This document shows positions 33,544 to 42,615 of a stretch of 64,000 nucleotides of DNA, piece after piece. A model generated the notes under the pieces. That model ran no database searches, had not been told where the DNA came from, and saw nothing but the letters and a program-made list of their open reading frames with translations. The DNA comes from Fimbriimonas ginsengisoli Gsoil 348 (GTDB lineage: Bacteria; Armatimonadota; Fimbriimonadia; Fimbriimonadales; Fimbriimonadaceae), in NCBI RefSeq assembly GCF_000724625.1, contig NZ_CP007139.1, forward strand, positions 2,232,001-2,296,000, written 5' to 3'. Position numbers and translations under genes: made by a program. Numbering within the stretch: position 1 is the stretch's first letter; each line of letters starts with the position of its first letter.

Positions 33544-33888
33544 ATGTATAAAATCGAAGCGATCATTCGCCCCCATCTGTTAGAGGCCGTGAGGGAGGCA
33601 CTCACCGATCTTCATGTCGTCGGTATCACCGCAAGCGACTGCCGTGGCAGCGGTAGCCAGAGGGGCGTAACCCATTCGTTCCGCGGCTCGCAATATGGCG
33701 CCGGCCTTTCCCCCCGGGTCCGTCTCGAGATCGTCGTGACGAACGCTCAGCTCGAGTCGATCGTGGACGCAATTCAGAAGGCGGCTTACACCGGCGAAGT
33801 TGGCGACGGCAAGATCTGGGTTACGGCCCTCCACGAGGTGGTCCGGATTCGTACCAACGAGCGAGGCGACGCCGCGCTCGACGTTTAG
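33544..33888 (+). CDS. glnK: PII nitrogen-regulatory protein, first copy
   Basis: 114-aa trimeric PII protein that senses 2-oxoglutarate and ATP/ADP and gates Amt. It begins YKIEAIIRPHLLEAVREAL. The T-loop region is SGSQRGVTHSFRGSQYGAGLSPRVRLEIVV with the modifiable Tyr retained (SQY), and the C-terminal nucleotide motif TGEVGDGKIWV and RIRTNERGDAAL is intact. Placed between the two amt genes, so its most likely partner is the transporter just upstream. The neighbouring second PII is similar but distinct. Confidence 0.92.
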   Translation: MYKIEAIIRPHLLEAVREALTDLHVVGITASDCRGSGSQRGVTHSFRGSQYGAGLSPRVRLEIVVTNAQLESIVDAIQKAAYTGEVGDGKIWVTALHEVVRIRTNERGDAALDV

Positions 33889-33965
33889 CTCCGGCCCTTT
33901 GTTAAGAAGGGAATTCTGTGTCATAACCTTCGCCACGCCTCAACGACGAGGTGGCCGGAGGATTG

Positions 33966-35300
33966 ATGTTCAAGTCTCGACCCTTTGCCGCCTTTGTCGC
34001 GGCAACGCTTTGCACCTCGGCGTTGGCCCAAGCGCCGACTACTCCGGCGGCTCCGGCCATTAATTGGACCGACACCCTCTGGGTGATCATCGCGGCGGCG
34101 CTCGTCCTGTTGATGACTCCGGCACTGGCGCTCTTTTACGGCGGAATGGTGCGTCGCAAGAACGTGCTCAGCACCTTCTTACACTCGTTCATCATGCTGG
34201 GAATCGTCAGCATTCTCTGGCTGGTGATCGGTTACTCCATCGCGTTCGGTAAGAGCGGCAACGGATGGATCGGCAATCCGATGGAATTCTTTGGCGGCGC
34301 CGGCATCTCGATGAAGGCGCCGTATCCGTATTTCAGCCCAGCGGGAACGATTCCGGCGGGAGCGTTCATGCTTTTCCAGATGATGTTCGCCATCATCACC
34401 CCTGCCCTTATCTCCGGCGCGATCGCGGAGCGGATGAAGTTTTCCGGCTACGTGATGTTCACCACGCTCTGGTCGCTCCTTATCTACGGGCCGATCGCGT
34501 GCTGGGTGTGGAACCCGGGTGGTTGGCTGTTCCAGAAGGGAGCGCTCGACTTTGCGGGGGGCACTGTCGTTCACCTTGCCAGCGGCGTCTCGGCGTTGGC
34601 CGCTTGTATGGTGCTCGGCCGGCGGCGCGCGCTCGACCATAAAGAGCCGATCCTGCCGAACAATCTGACGACGACTTTGCTCGGCGCCGGCCTCCTTTGG
34701 TTCGGTTGGATCGGGTTCAACGCGGGCTCCGCGTTGGCGGTTGGCGACCTGGCGCTGTCGGCGTTTACCGGAACCCATGTCGCGGCGGCGGCGGGAATGC
34801 TGGGGTGGCTGGTTTGCGAGAAGATTCGCTACGGTAAGCCGACCGCGCTGGGCGCGGCATCGGGGCTGGTGGCGGGCCTGGTGGCAATCACGCCGGGGGC
34901 CGGTTTTCTTACCCCGATGTCGGCGATTCTCGTCGGCTTCGTCGTGGGAGCGATCTGCTGCATGGCCGTCGGTCTGAAGCACAAGTTCGGCTTCGACGAC
35001 TCGCTCGACGTGGTGGGGGTGCACGGCGTCGGAGGGCTGCTGGGCGCGATCTGCACCGGGATTTTCGCCAGCGTGGAGATCAACCCGCTCGTGGCGGACG
35101 CTTTAAAGACAAACGGCGGAAGGGGCGGACTCATTCTCACCCAACTCATCGCCGTCGCCGTGGTGGGGGCTTTCGCTTTCGTCGGTACTCTCCTTCTTAT
35201 GAAGCTTACGCAGGCAGTGGTCGGGGTTCGCGCCACGGAGGAAGACGAGTCGACCGGTCTCGACATCGCGTTGCACGGGGAGGCGGGCTACAACCTGTAA
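33966..35300 (+). CDS. amt: Ammonium transporter (Amt), second copy
   Basis: 444-aa ammonium transporter with its own signal peptide (FAAFVAATLCTSALA/QA). Hallmarks: ALALFYGGMVRRKNVLST, MFAIITPALISGAIAERMKFSGYV, FAGGTVVHLASGVSALAA and DDSLDVVGVHGVGGLLGAICTG, both with the pore His. The ATG at 33966 has a GGAGG ribosome binding site 5 nt upstream. It is clearly a different lineage from the first Amt in the window (shorter, closer to AmtB). Followed after 5 nt by the second PII gene, the classic amtB-glnK pairing. Confidence 0.93.
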   Translation: MFKSRPFAAFVAATLCTSALAQAPTTPAAPAINWTDTLWVIIAAALVLLMTPALALFYGGMVRRKNVLSTFLHSFIMLGIVSILWLVIGYSIAFGKSGNGWIGNPMEFFGGAGISMKAPYPYFSPAGTIPAGAFMLFQMMFAIITPALISGAIAERMKFSGYVMFTTLWSLLIYGPIACWVWNPGGWLFQKGALDFAGGTVVHLASGVSALAACMVLGRRRALDHKEPILPNNLTTTLLGAGLLWFGWIGFNAGSALAVGDLALSAFTGTHVAAAAGMLGWLVCEKIRYGKPTALGAASGLVAGLVAITPGAGFLTPMSAILVGFVVGAICCMAVGLKHKFGFDDSLDVVGVHGVGGLLGAICTGIFASVEINPLVADALKTNGGRGGLILTQLIAVAVVGAFAFVGTLLLMKLTQAVVGVRATEEDESTGLDIALHGEAGYNL

Positions 35301-35305
35301 AAGCC

Positions 35306-35647
35306 ATGGTGAAAATCGAAGCAATCATTCGCACGCAACGGCTGGAGGATGTTCAGGATGCGCTGGACGCGCTCGACATCTCCGGCATGACGGTGATCGA
35401 GGTGCGCGGGAAGGGACGATCCAAGGGGATTACGCACACCTACCGAGGTTCTCAATACACCTTGGCTCTTACTCCCCGGCTGAAGTTGGAGCTCGTGGTT
35501 CACGACCATGAGGTTGAAGAGGTTGTGGCCGCAATTCAGAAAGCGGCCCAAACCGGCGAAGTGGGGGACGGCAAGATCTTCCTCTTCCCGGTTGGCGACT
35601 CCATCCGCATCCGGACCGGCGAACGGGGGGACGCGGCGCTTTCGTAG
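35306..35647 (+). CDS. glnK: PII nitrogen-regulatory protein, second copy
   Basis: 113-aa PII protein. It begins VKIEAIIRTQRLEDVQDAL. The T-loop VRGKGRSKGITHTYRGSQYTLALTPRLKLELVV keeps both tyrosines (HTY and SQY), unlike the first PII, where the earlier one is Phe. B-loop TGEVGDGKIFLFPV and C-loop RIRTGERGDAAL are present. Only 5 nt separate it from the second amt, so translation is coupled. A REP pair lies 12 nt downstream. Confidence 0.93.
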   Translation: MVKIEAIIRTQRLEDVQDALDALDISGMTVIEVRGKGRSKGITHTYRGSQYTLALTPRLKLELVVHDHEVEEVVAAIQKAAQTGEVGDGKIFLFPVGDSIRIRTGERGDAALS

Positions 35648-35659
35648 TTAGCGTTCCCC

Positions 35660-35738
35660 GTGGCACGGGCTTCCAGCCCGTGTAAAAAGACTAAGGGCAG
35701 GATGCCCTTGGGACCCACTGGCTGGAAGCCAGTGCCAC
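35660..35738. repeat. REP pair (REPIN-like), CACGGGC/CACTGGC family
   Basis: GTGG + CACGGGC TTCCA GCCCGTG, then AAGGGCA/TGCCCTT, then CACTGGC TGGAA GCCAGTG ending CCAC. Same family as the RAYT element ends at 3580 and 4274. Confidence 0.85.
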
Positions 35739-35779
35739 TATGGGTCAGGTAAAATTGCACCCGGAGTTCAATAGAAAAA

Positions 35780-36028
35780 GTGCCCTACGTAGTTACCGAA
35801 CCTTGTATCGGCGTGAAAGATAAGAGCTGTATGACCGTCTGCCCGGTGGACTGCATCTACGAAGGCGACACGCAAGTTTTTATCAATCCGGACGAGTGCA
35901 TCGACTGCGGGCTATGCGAGCCGGAATGCCCGGTCAACGCCATCTTTGTGGACACCGACGTTCCGCCGAATTGGAAGAGCTTTATCGAGCTGAATCTCGT
36001 CGAAGGGAAGCGGCTGGCCGGCGGTTAA
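35780..36028 (+). CDS. fdxA: 7Fe ferredoxin (FdxA-like)
   Basis: 82-aa ferredoxin. The first motif is CIGVKDKSCMTVCPVDC, with one Cys spaced eight from the next, which fits a [3Fe-4S] site. The second is CIDCGLCEPECPV for a [4Fe-4S] site. The PPNWKSFIELN stretch near the C-terminus is typical of the FdxA group. The GTG at 35780 is the only sensible start (VPYVVTEPC). It sits alone between a REP and a regulator gene. The electron partner is unknown. Confidence 0.9.
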   Translation: MPYVVTEPCIGVKDKSCMTVCPVDCIYEGDTQVFINPDECIDCGLCEPECPVNAIFVDTDVPPNWKSFIELNLVEGKRLAGG

Positions 36029-36083
36029 CCAAGCCGACCTTCCACCCGGTATTCTCCCGTTTGAATTGAGCGAAGAGAAGCCG

Positions 36084-36629
36084 ATGGGATCCGACGAAGA
36101 GGCTCGCGCGATTCTGCGGCGAGCTCAGGACCAGTTTATTTTGGAATGGGGGCGGATGAGCTCCTCGTGGGGGATCAACCGCACGATGGCGCAGATCCAC
36201 GCGCTGCTGTTCGTCACCGGAGTACCGCTCGAGGTGAACGAGATCATGGACCGCCTCCAAATCTCGCGTGGCAACGCGAGCATGAACTTGCGGGAGCTCA
36301 TGGACTGGGGGGTCGTTCGCCGATTTCGCCAGCCGGGTGACCGGAAGGACACCTACGTCAGCGAAACCGATCCGTTCCTTACCTTGGTGAAGATCGTTAA
36401 GGAGCGGAAACGGCGGGAGATCGATCCGACCGCCGACGCCCTTCGCGAGGTAATTGCCAAGCTTCCTGAGAACCACTTCAATGCGGATATCCAAAGCCTG
36501 AGATCGCGGCTGGCCGCGTTGCTGGAGATCTTCGAGCTGATGGACGCCGCGTATCGACAGGTCTTCGCGTCGGAGCTGAATTTCGACGACGTGCAGATGA
36601 TGATCGAGAAAGGGACGCACCAGGACTAG
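36084..36629 (+). CDS. GbsR/MarR-type winged-helix regulator
   Basis: About 181-aa regulator of the GbsR group, known for osmoprotectant and other stress genes. The winged helix is at about 30-95: WGINRTMAQIHALLFVTGVPLEVNEIMDRLQISRGNASMNLRELMDWGVVRRFRQPGDRKDTYVSE. A helical C-terminal half (DIQSLRSRLAALLEIFELMDAAYRQ) is probably for dimerisation. A TTG at 36066 would add six residues; the ATG at 36084 is preferred. The lon gene begins 4 nt after its stop, suggesting co-transcription. Confidence 0.82.
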   Translation: MGSDEEARAILRRAQDQFILEWGRMSSSWGINRTMAQIHALLFVTGVPLEVNEIMDRLQISRGNASMNLRELMDWGVVRRFRQPGDRKDTYVSETDPFLTLVKIVKERKRREIDPTADALREVIAKLPENHFNADIQSLRSRLAALLEIFELMDAAYRQVFASELNFDDVQMMIEKGTHQD

Positions 36630-36632
36630 ACC

Positions 36633-38954
36633 ATGTCGAACCGCGGGAAGGGTCAACTCAAGGCGCTCCCGGTTTTGGCCATCCGCGACGCGGTCCACTT
36701 TCCGGGCGCCGTCAATACCGTGCACGTGGCGCGCGACACCTCGCTTCGAGCGGTGCGCCGGGCATTGGCGCAAGATCAGACCCTCGTCGTTCTCAGCCAG
36801 CGGGATATGTCCGTCGAGGAGCCGGAGCTCGAGGATCTTTACGACGTCGGGACTCTGAGCGAGATCTTGCAGTCGATTCCGTTGCCCGACGGGAGTCTTC
36901 GGGTGGCGTTGCGGTCCCTAGCCCGGGTTCGAGCCCGGGTCACCGAGAGCCAGGGCAACGCCTACTTCGCGGAAACGGACGAGCTGGCCGAAATCTTGGC
37001 CGAAGATCCGGAGGGAGAGGCGCTCTGCCGGGCTTGCGTCGCATCGTTCACCCGGATCGTCGAGCTGAACCCGGAGATTCCGCCCGAGGCGCTTCAAGGG
37101 TTGGGGCAGGCTCCTAACGGAGGGGCGCTCGCCGATTCGATCTTGCACCACCTTCCGGTGCGGGCGGCGGAGAAGCAGGCGCTGCTACAAGAGCTGGACC
37201 ACCGCGCCCGTCTGGAGAAGACGCTGGCGCTCCTCAAGCGGGAAGAGGCGGTGCTCGACATTCGGGAGCAGATCCGGGACCGGGTCGACCGCTCGATCGG
37301 AGAAGGGCAGCGCGAGCTCTATCTGCGCGAACAGCTCCGCGTCATTCAGGACGAGCTGCGGGAAGCTTCGGCCGAGCTGACGGAGGTTGAGGAGTACCGG
37401 GCGAAGGTAGAAAAGGCGGGCATGCCGACCGAGGCACGGGAGCACGCGGAGATCGAGATCCGGCGACTGGACCGAACGCCGGCGGCTTCGCCGGAAGGGA
37501 TGGTTTTGCGGAACTATCTCGATACTCTGGTTTCCCTTCCTTGGACGCGAGAGACCGCGGACCGGCTCGACGTGAATGCCGCGCAACGGCTGCTCGACGA
37601 GCATCATTTCGGGTTGGCGAAGGTGAAGGAACGGATCCTCGACCACCTTGCCGTTCGCCAGCTTCGCGGCTCGTTGCGCGGTCCGATCCTCTGCTTTCTT
37701 GGCCCACCGGGGGTGGGGAAGACTTCCATCGGCCGTTCGATCGCCGAGGCGATGGGGAGGCAGTTTTTGCGGATTTCCCTGGGTGGAGTGCGGGATGAGG
37801 CCGAGATCCGGGGGCACCGCCGAACTTACGTCGGTTCGATGCCGGGGCGCATTCTCGCTGGGTTGCGGTCGTGCGAATCGCGCAATCCGGTGATCTTGCT
37901 GGACGAAATCGACAAGCTTGTCCGCGGCGCCCAGAGCGATCCGACGAGCGCGCTTTTGGAGGCGCTGGATCCGGAGCAGAACATCCGGTTCTCCGACCAC
38001 TACGTGGAGACGCCGTTTGATCTAAGCCGGGTGCTTTTTATCGCGACCGCCAACCTTCTCGACAACGTTCCGTCGGCACTCCGAGACCGAATGGAGGTGA
38101 TTCCGTTCCCCAGCTACACGGAGGAAGAGCGGCGCGAAATTGCGACCCGGTTTCTCATTCCTCGGTCCATCGAGGAACACGGGTTAACGCCGGAACAGAT
38201 GAAGATCACGGACTCCAGCCTCGATCAGTTGGTGGGCGAATACACCCGAGAGGCGGGAGTTCGCGATCTTCGGCGTCAAATCGACACCGTGAGCCGCAAA
38301 TCGGCGCGGCTGGTGGCGCAGGGGTCGGAGACGGAGGTGGTGCTGGATGAAGGGCGGCTCGCCGCGTTTTTGGGACAGCCGCGGTACCGGCGTATGGCGG
38401 TCGATCTGTTGTCCCAGGTTGGGTGCGCCAACGCGATGGTAGTCAGCGAGTGCGGCGGCGACGTCGTCACCGTCGAGGTGAGCCTTACCGAGCCGCTCGG
38501 AGAACGACCGGAATTGATTTTGACGGGCAACCTGGGGGCGGTGATGCGGGAATCGGCGCAGGCTGCCTTAACGGCGGTACGAGCGACTTTGGAATCCGGT
38601 GGCGACGCCAGGCGCGACGTTCACATCCACGTCCCGGAGGCCGCGGTTCCGAAGGATGGTCCAAGTGCTGGCCTGACTTTGGCGGTGGCCCTCGCCTCGG
38701 CATTTTCCAATCGACCAGTGCGAGGCGACGTCGCGATGACGGGCGAGATCACCCTGCGTGGCCGGGTGCTCCCCGTAGGGGGCGTTCCCGAGAAGTTGCT
38801 CGCGGCGATCCGGGCGGGCATGACGACCATCATCTTGCCCAAAGAAAACCAACCCGACCTTGCCGAAATCCCCGCCCACGTGCTCGCAAAAATCCAGATC
38901 GAGCTAGTGGAGCGGCTGGAGGAAGGGGTTGGGGTGGCGCTGGGCGGCGGGTGA
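36633..38954 (+). CDS. lon: ATP-dependent Lon protease
   Basis: 773-aa AAA+ serine protease that removes damaged and regulatory proteins. LON substrate-binding domain to about 200 (LPVLAIRDAVHFPGAVNTV), helical linker, then the ATPase with Walker A GPPGVGKTS and Walker B VILLDEIDKL, and the protease domain from about 590. The catalytic dyad is intact: Ser678 in PKDGPSAG and Lys721 in VPEKLLAAI, with the same 43-residue spacing as E. coli Ser679/Lys722. The GbsR-type gene ends 3 nt upstream. No HrcA or heat-shock operator was recognised. Confidence 0.95.
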   Translation: MSNRGKGQLKALPVLAIRDAVHFPGAVNTVHVARDTSLRAVRRALAQDQTLVVLSQRDMSVEEPELEDLYDVGTLSEILQSIPLPDGSLRVALRSLARVRARVTESQGNAYFAETDELAEILAEDPEGEALCRACVASFTRIVELNPEIPPEALQGLGQAPNGGALADSILHHLPVRAAEKQALLQELDHRARLEKTLALLKREEAVLDIREQIRDRVDRSIGEGQRELYLREQLRVIQDELREASAELTEVEEYRAKVEKAGMPTEAREHAEIEIRRLDRTPAASPEGMVLRNYLDTLVSLPWTRETADRLDVNAAQRLLDEHHFGLAKVKERILDHLAVRQLRGSLRGPILCFLGPPGVGKTSIGRSIAEAMGRQFLRISLGGVRDEAEIRGHRRTYVGSMPGRILAGLRSCESRNPVILLDEIDKLVRGAQSDPTSALLEALDPEQNIRFSDHYVETPFDLSRVLFIATANLLDNVPSALRDRMEVIPFPSYTEEERREIATRFLIPRSIEEHGLTPEQMKITDSSLDQLVGEYTREAGVRDLRRQIDTVSRKSARLVAQGSETEVVLDEGRLAAFLGQPRYRRMAVDLLSQVGCANAMVVSECGGDVVTVEVSLTEPLGERPELILTGNLGAVMRESAQAALTAVRATLESGGDARRDVHIHVPEAAVPKDGPSAGLTLAVALASAFSNRPVRGDVAMTGEITLRGRVLPVGGVPEKLLAAIRAGMTTIILPKENQPDLAEIPAHVLAKIQIELVERLEEGVGVALGGG

Positions 38955-39075
38955 GGTGTTGCGGTGTTCTTGAGCCTTACCCTCTTTGATTGGACGAATG
39001 GGTCGAATGGGACATCTGAGTCTCATGTTTCCGATTAGTCCACACGCCAGCGTGCCTCGCACCTGAGCGACGCCC

Positions 39076-41064
39076 TTAATACGGCAGTTTGGCAACCGCT
39101 TTTGATACGAGGGCGATGGAGATGGAGGCGAGGGAGATTAGGCCGGTGCCGCAGCTAAAGCCGGCGAGAAGGACCGGGGCGTAGCGGGACCAGTTTTCGG
39201 CTCCGTACCGCTTGGCCATGTAGCGGCGGCCGAACCAAGCGCCGAAGAACTGGGGGATGGTGTTTGCGGGGTAGAGACCGAGACCGCCGGCGAACCCGTA
39301 GAAGAAGAGTAGCGGCAATTTAAACAGCCCGAAGATGCCGTAAAGGATCAGGCCGCCGGCGGTGCCGCCTAAGACGTACATCGGCTTGATCGCCTTGGCA
39401 AACCAGCCGACCTCGCCATTCGGGCGGGGGACGTTGATCTGCTGCATTACCGACTGGAGCTGGGCTTGGATCGGCCAGAACTTTTGAGCGTACGGGTAGG
39501 CCGCGCTGGGCAGCGCGTTCGAATTCCAGAAGAAGCTCCAGAAGGCGAAGCTCGCGATCATGACGATCGGGAACATCGCGATTTCGGCGTAGAGGATGCT
39601 GTTCAGCTTCGTGCCGGTGAGCTCGACCTCCCGGAACCGCTGCGCCACCGGACCTTGATCGGCCAGGGGAATCGGCGCGTACCAAACGTCCACCCCTCGA
39701 TACCCGGATGCGACCACGCTGGCTTCCTTAAGATAGGGGAACGACACGCCGCGGCCGGTGAGGCCGTGCATTCGGGCGGAGATGTAGCTGTTCATCGGGC
39801 TCCAAAGGAATCCGAAGAAGATGAGAATCCAGGCCGGGAATTCCGGGATGAGCCACCGGCATAGAACGACAAGGGTGGCAGTCGACCCGAGCCAAGCCGC
39901 GAGGGCGATCCAGATTGGAACATCGCCCCGACCGGGGGGCGGGGGGGCAAGGGAAAACTTTCGCTCGATCTGATGTTTTTTGGCGTCGCGAAATGCCTTG
40001 AAGACCAAGCCGATCCCCAGGATAGCGACTGCCAGGTTGACGCCGATTCCGGCGGAGAGCCAGAAATCCATGTCGACCGATAGCTTGGTGAGAATGGCGT
40101 CGCCGCCGGGGTGGTAATTCGGAAGCAGGCCTGCCTTGTACAGGAGCGGGTTGCCGATGATGAGCGCGGCAACGCTCGCGGCCATGGCGCCCGCCACGAT
40201 CTCGTATGGGAGCACGAAACCCATGAGTACGTTGCCCAGGCTGAAGCTGAGGCCGACGATGGCGGCGGGGGCAAAGTTGGCCACGTTCTTCGTGTAGTCG
40301 GCGAACGGGATCGGGAGTATTTCGACGGAGTGTCCGAACATCGTTCCGGTGAGAACCGGAACCCCGACGTAGACGAGTCCGAATAGGAGCCCGATGACGG
40401 TGCCGGTGGAGAAGATCCCCCAGCGCCAGCTCTCCGACCCGGCTTCGCTAAGCGCAGTGGCGCCCGAGGCGGCCACCGGCGCGTACGGGAACGGCAGCTT
40501 TTCTACGTCGCTGGTGATGCGGAACAGGGCGTAGCCGAGGCCCATCCAGCTAAGGCGTCCGCAGAGCTCGGTGACGACCAGAAGGATGATCGGCATCAGC
40601 CAGTGGGCGTGCCATAGCTCTCGATGAACGAGGCCGGGGCTGGTGGCGGAGGGGACTGCCCAATCGGGGATTTTGTCGGCGATTGGGCGAGCGGCTTGGG
40701 AGGTCCGGAAGTAGGCGTTCCAGATGAGGTTCGACATCGGCCCGCCGGCGAGGCCACGTTCGGCGTTCACCACGGTGGTGAGCGACGACGCAATGTAGAA
40801 GAGGATGTAGATCTCCTGCTTCCGGAGGGGTTGATAAGAGCGGCGAGCGACCTCCGCGAATAGGACGATCGTGACCCACTCGGCGGCGTCGCCTACCCCT
40901 TGGCCGGCGACAAGGCCGAGGTACATGCCACCGGGCACCATGAACAACGCTATGAAGATCGCGCCGATGAGCGTCTTGAGCGTAAACCCGTTTTGAAATT
41001 CCGGCTCAGGGGGCGACGCCGGCGGCGTCGCCTCGACCGGATCCAACGCTTCGTTGCGGGCCAT
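39076..41064 (-). CDS. Polytopic membrane protein, OPT-transporter-like (DUF6785 type)
   Basis: 662-aa protein with about 14 hydrophobic segments. Stretches such as KLPFPYAPVAASGATALSEAG, NVLMGFVLPYEIVAGAM and FAKAIKPMYVLGGTAGGLILYG resemble oligopeptide transporter (OPT/YSL) family patterns. The N-terminus is Pro-rich and cytoplasmic (EATPPASPPEPEFQNG); a central hydrophilic loop follows the eighth or ninth helix (AFRDAKKHQIERKF). Transport of peptides or metal chelates is possible, but is a guess. Together with the esterase gene upstream (41079-41780) on the same strand, 14 nt apart, it may form a two-gene operon. Confidence 0.55.
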   Translation of the reverse strand: MARNEALDPVEATPPASPPEPEFQNGFTLKTLIGAIFIALFMVPGGMYLGLVAGQGVGDAAEWVTIVLFAEVARRSYQPLRKQEIYILFYIASSLTTVVNAERGLAGGPMSNLIWNAYFRTSQAARPIADKIPDWAVPSATSPGLVHRELWHAHWLMPIILLVVTELCGRLSWMGLGYALFRITSDVEKLPFPYAPVAASGATALSEAGSESWRWGIFSTGTVIGLLFGLVYVGVPVLTGTMFGHSVEILPIPFADYTKNVANFAPAAIVGLSFSLGNVLMGFVLPYEIVAGAMAASVAALIIGNPLLYKAGLLPNYHPGGDAILTKLSVDMDFWLSAGIGVNLAVAILGIGLVFKAFRDAKKHQIERKFSLAPPPPGRGDVPIWIALAAWLGSTATLVVLCRWLIPEFPAWILIFFGFLWSPMNSYISARMHGLTGRGVSFPYLKEASVVASGYRGVDVWYAPIPLADQGPVAQRFREVELTGTKLNSILYAEIAMFPIVMIASFAFWSFFWNSNALPSAAYPYAQKFWPIQAQLQSVMQQINVPRPNGEVGWFAKAIKPMYVLGGTAGGLILYGIFGLFKLPLLFFYGFAGGLGLYPANTIPQFFGAWFGRRYMAKRYGAENWSRYAPVLLAGFSCGTGLISLASISIALVSKAVAKLPY

Positions 41065-41078
41065 CGATGAGCCCTATT

Positions 41079-41780
41079 CTACTGGCGCTTATGCTTCAAA
41101 AACCAATCGTATATTTCATCTCCGGCGTAGACGGCGCTCCAAACGTCGTGACCACCGCCCGGAATGAGGTCGAAGCGCACCTCGGGGTTCCCTAGCTTGC
41201 GCACGTTCTCCACCATTCGGCGGGTTTCGTCGTAGGGAACGGAGGGGTCGGAGTCGCCATGGACCGCCCATATCGGGGTCTTCGCGAGCATCCAACACTT
41301 GATCCAACTCCCGCCGCCGCAGATCGGAGCGATCGCCGCGAATCGGTCCGGCATCGCCGCCGCCAGCTCCCAAACGCCGAATCCTCCCATGCTGAGGCCG
41401 GTCAGGTATTCGCGAGTTTTATCGATCCGGTATCGCTTCTCGAGCTCGTTCACGAGTCCGGAGAGGACCTCGGTGTCCCAGATCTGGCCGTCTGGGCACT
41501 GGGGCGAGACGACGATGAAAGGAAGCTTACGTCCGTTGGCGACCTCTTTGGGTGGTCCATGAACCCGGACCTTGCTGAGGTTATCGCCTCGTTCTCCCGA
41601 GCCGTGAAGGAAGAGGATGAACGGCCATTTTTGCTTGGGATCGCGCTCGTACCCTTCCGGTAGATCGACCAGAAAGCCGACTCTGATGTGATGCGCCACC
41701 CGCAGGCGCCAGACCACGCCGCCTTGGGGCAACCTTTGAGCGCTCGAGAGGGCCGCCGCGGCGACAAGTACCGAAACCAT
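41079..41780 (-). CDS. Secreted alpha/beta-hydrolase (esterase/PHB depolymerase-like)
   Basis: About 233-aa exported hydrolase. The ATG at 41780 gives a signal peptide (MVSVLVAAAALSSA/QR). The alpha/beta-hydrolase triad is visible: nucleophile in GLSMGGFG, Asp in HGDSDPSVPY, His in GGGHDVWSAVY. FILFLHGSGERGD is the oxyanion-hole strand, and RYRIDKTREYLTGLSMGG is typical of the feruloyl esterase/PHB depolymerase group. It ends 14 nt before the OPT-like gene. A REP lies just upstream of the start (41804-41907), between this gene and ruvA. Confidence 0.82.
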   Translation of the reverse strand: MVSVLVAAAALSSAQRLPQGGVVWRLRVAHHIRVGFLVDLPEGYERDPKQKWPFILFLHGSGERGDNLSKVRVHGPPKEVANGRKLPFIVVSPQCPDGQIWDTEVLSGLVNELEKRYRIDKTREYLTGLSMGGFGVWELAAAMPDRFAAIAPICGGGSWIKCWMLAKTPIWAVHGDSDPSVPYDETRRMVENVRKLGNPEVRFDLIPGGGHDVWSAVYAGDEIYDWFLKHKRQ

Positions 41781-41803
41781 TGCGCGGAAGTCTACACGTC
41801 CTC

Positions 41804-41907
41804 GTGGCACGGCGCTTCCAGCCCGTGTGTATCACGACCATCTTGGTCGTGTAAACCGGCCAAGGGCAGGATGCCCTTGGGACCCACTGGCAAGATGCCA
41901 GTGCCAC
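41804..41907. repeat. REP pair (REPIN-like) between esterase gene and ruvA
   Basis: GTGG + CACGG(C)GC TTCCA GCCCGTG, then CACGACCA/TGGTCGTG and AAGGGCA/TGCCCTT hairpins, then CACTGGC AAGA TGCCAGTG ending CCAC. It lies within the upstream regions of two divergent genes, so it could influence both. Confidence 0.85.
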
Positions 41908-41947
41908 GGCGGGCAAAGTCTGATTAAAAAAAGGTAGACAAAGGGTA

Positions 41948-42547
41948 ATGATCGGGCGACTTCGCGGGGAGCTGATAACGGTTGAAGGGAGCTTGGCGGT
42001 CGTCGATTGCGGCGGGGTGGGGTATGAGGTGTCGCTGCCGGAGGCAGTGCTCGTGCGGCTGCCCGCGCCGGGGGAGCCGGTGGAACTGCTGACCCGCCAG
42101 ATTTTCCGCGAGGACGGGGTGACGCTTTACGGATTTATCGAGTCTTTCCAACGGCGGCTGTTTGATTTGTTGTTGACGGTCCAGGGATGCGGGCCCAAGG
42201 CGGCGCTGGCGCTCATCGGCCAGGTTGGGGAGGACGCGGTTGCGGGGGCGATCCTCGCCCAGGACGCGCGGGTGCTTACAAGGGCGAACGGCATCGGCCC
42301 CAAGCTTGGCGAGCGGATCATCCTGGAGCTGAAGACGAAGATCCAAGAAGAAGCGCTGTTGAGAAAGATCGAGGCGACGATGGCTCCCAAGAAGAAAGTC
42401 GCCCACCCATCGGACGAACTGGTCGACGCGCTTTTGGGGCTGGGATTCCGACGCAACGAAGCGGAGACCGCCGCGAACGACGCCCGTGAACAGTCGGACG
42501 ACCTTCAGGAACAGCTTCGGTTCGCCCTGAGGGTTCTCCAACGATAG
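41948..42547 (+). CDS. ruvA: Holliday junction helicase subunit RuvA
   Basis: 199-aa junction-binding protein that works with RuvB and RuvC in recombination repair. Domain I MIGRLRGELITVEGSLAVVDCGGVGYEVSLP; domain II with the two helix-hairpin-helix motifs (LLTVQGCGPKAALALIG and LTRANGIGPKLGERIILELK); domain III at the C-terminus (SDELVDALLGLGFRRNEAETAA). Length is normal. ruvB follows after an 81-aa-type membrane gene and a repeat-rich gap, rather than directly. Confidence 0.96.
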   Translation: MIGRLRGELITVEGSLAVVDCGGVGYEVSLPEAVLVRLPAPGEPVELLTRQIFREDGVTLYGFIESFQRRLFDLLLTVQGCGPKAALALIGQVGEDAVAGAILAQDARVLTRANGIGPKLGERIILELKTKIQEEALLRKIEATMAPKKKVAHPSDELVDALLGLGFRRNEAETAANDAREQSDDLQEQLRFALRVLQR

Positions 42548-42615
42548 TCAATAGCGGTTGAAGACCAGTAAATTTACGGGTCGTGGAGATTGCTTCGCCG
42601 CCGACCATTTTATGT

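Noticed and set aside
36633-38954. Apparent loss of the Lon catalytic lysine (GMTTIILP in place of GIKTVLIP)
   Set aside because: Counting from Ser678 shows that the catalytic lysine is 43 residues on, in VPEKLL (Lys721), which is present. The Thr is a normal variant.
38986-39043. GGGAC/GTCCC palindromic stretch similar to that at 46495-46553
   Set aside because: Only short words agree, and no clear common element could be aligned; noted only as a possible weak repeat.
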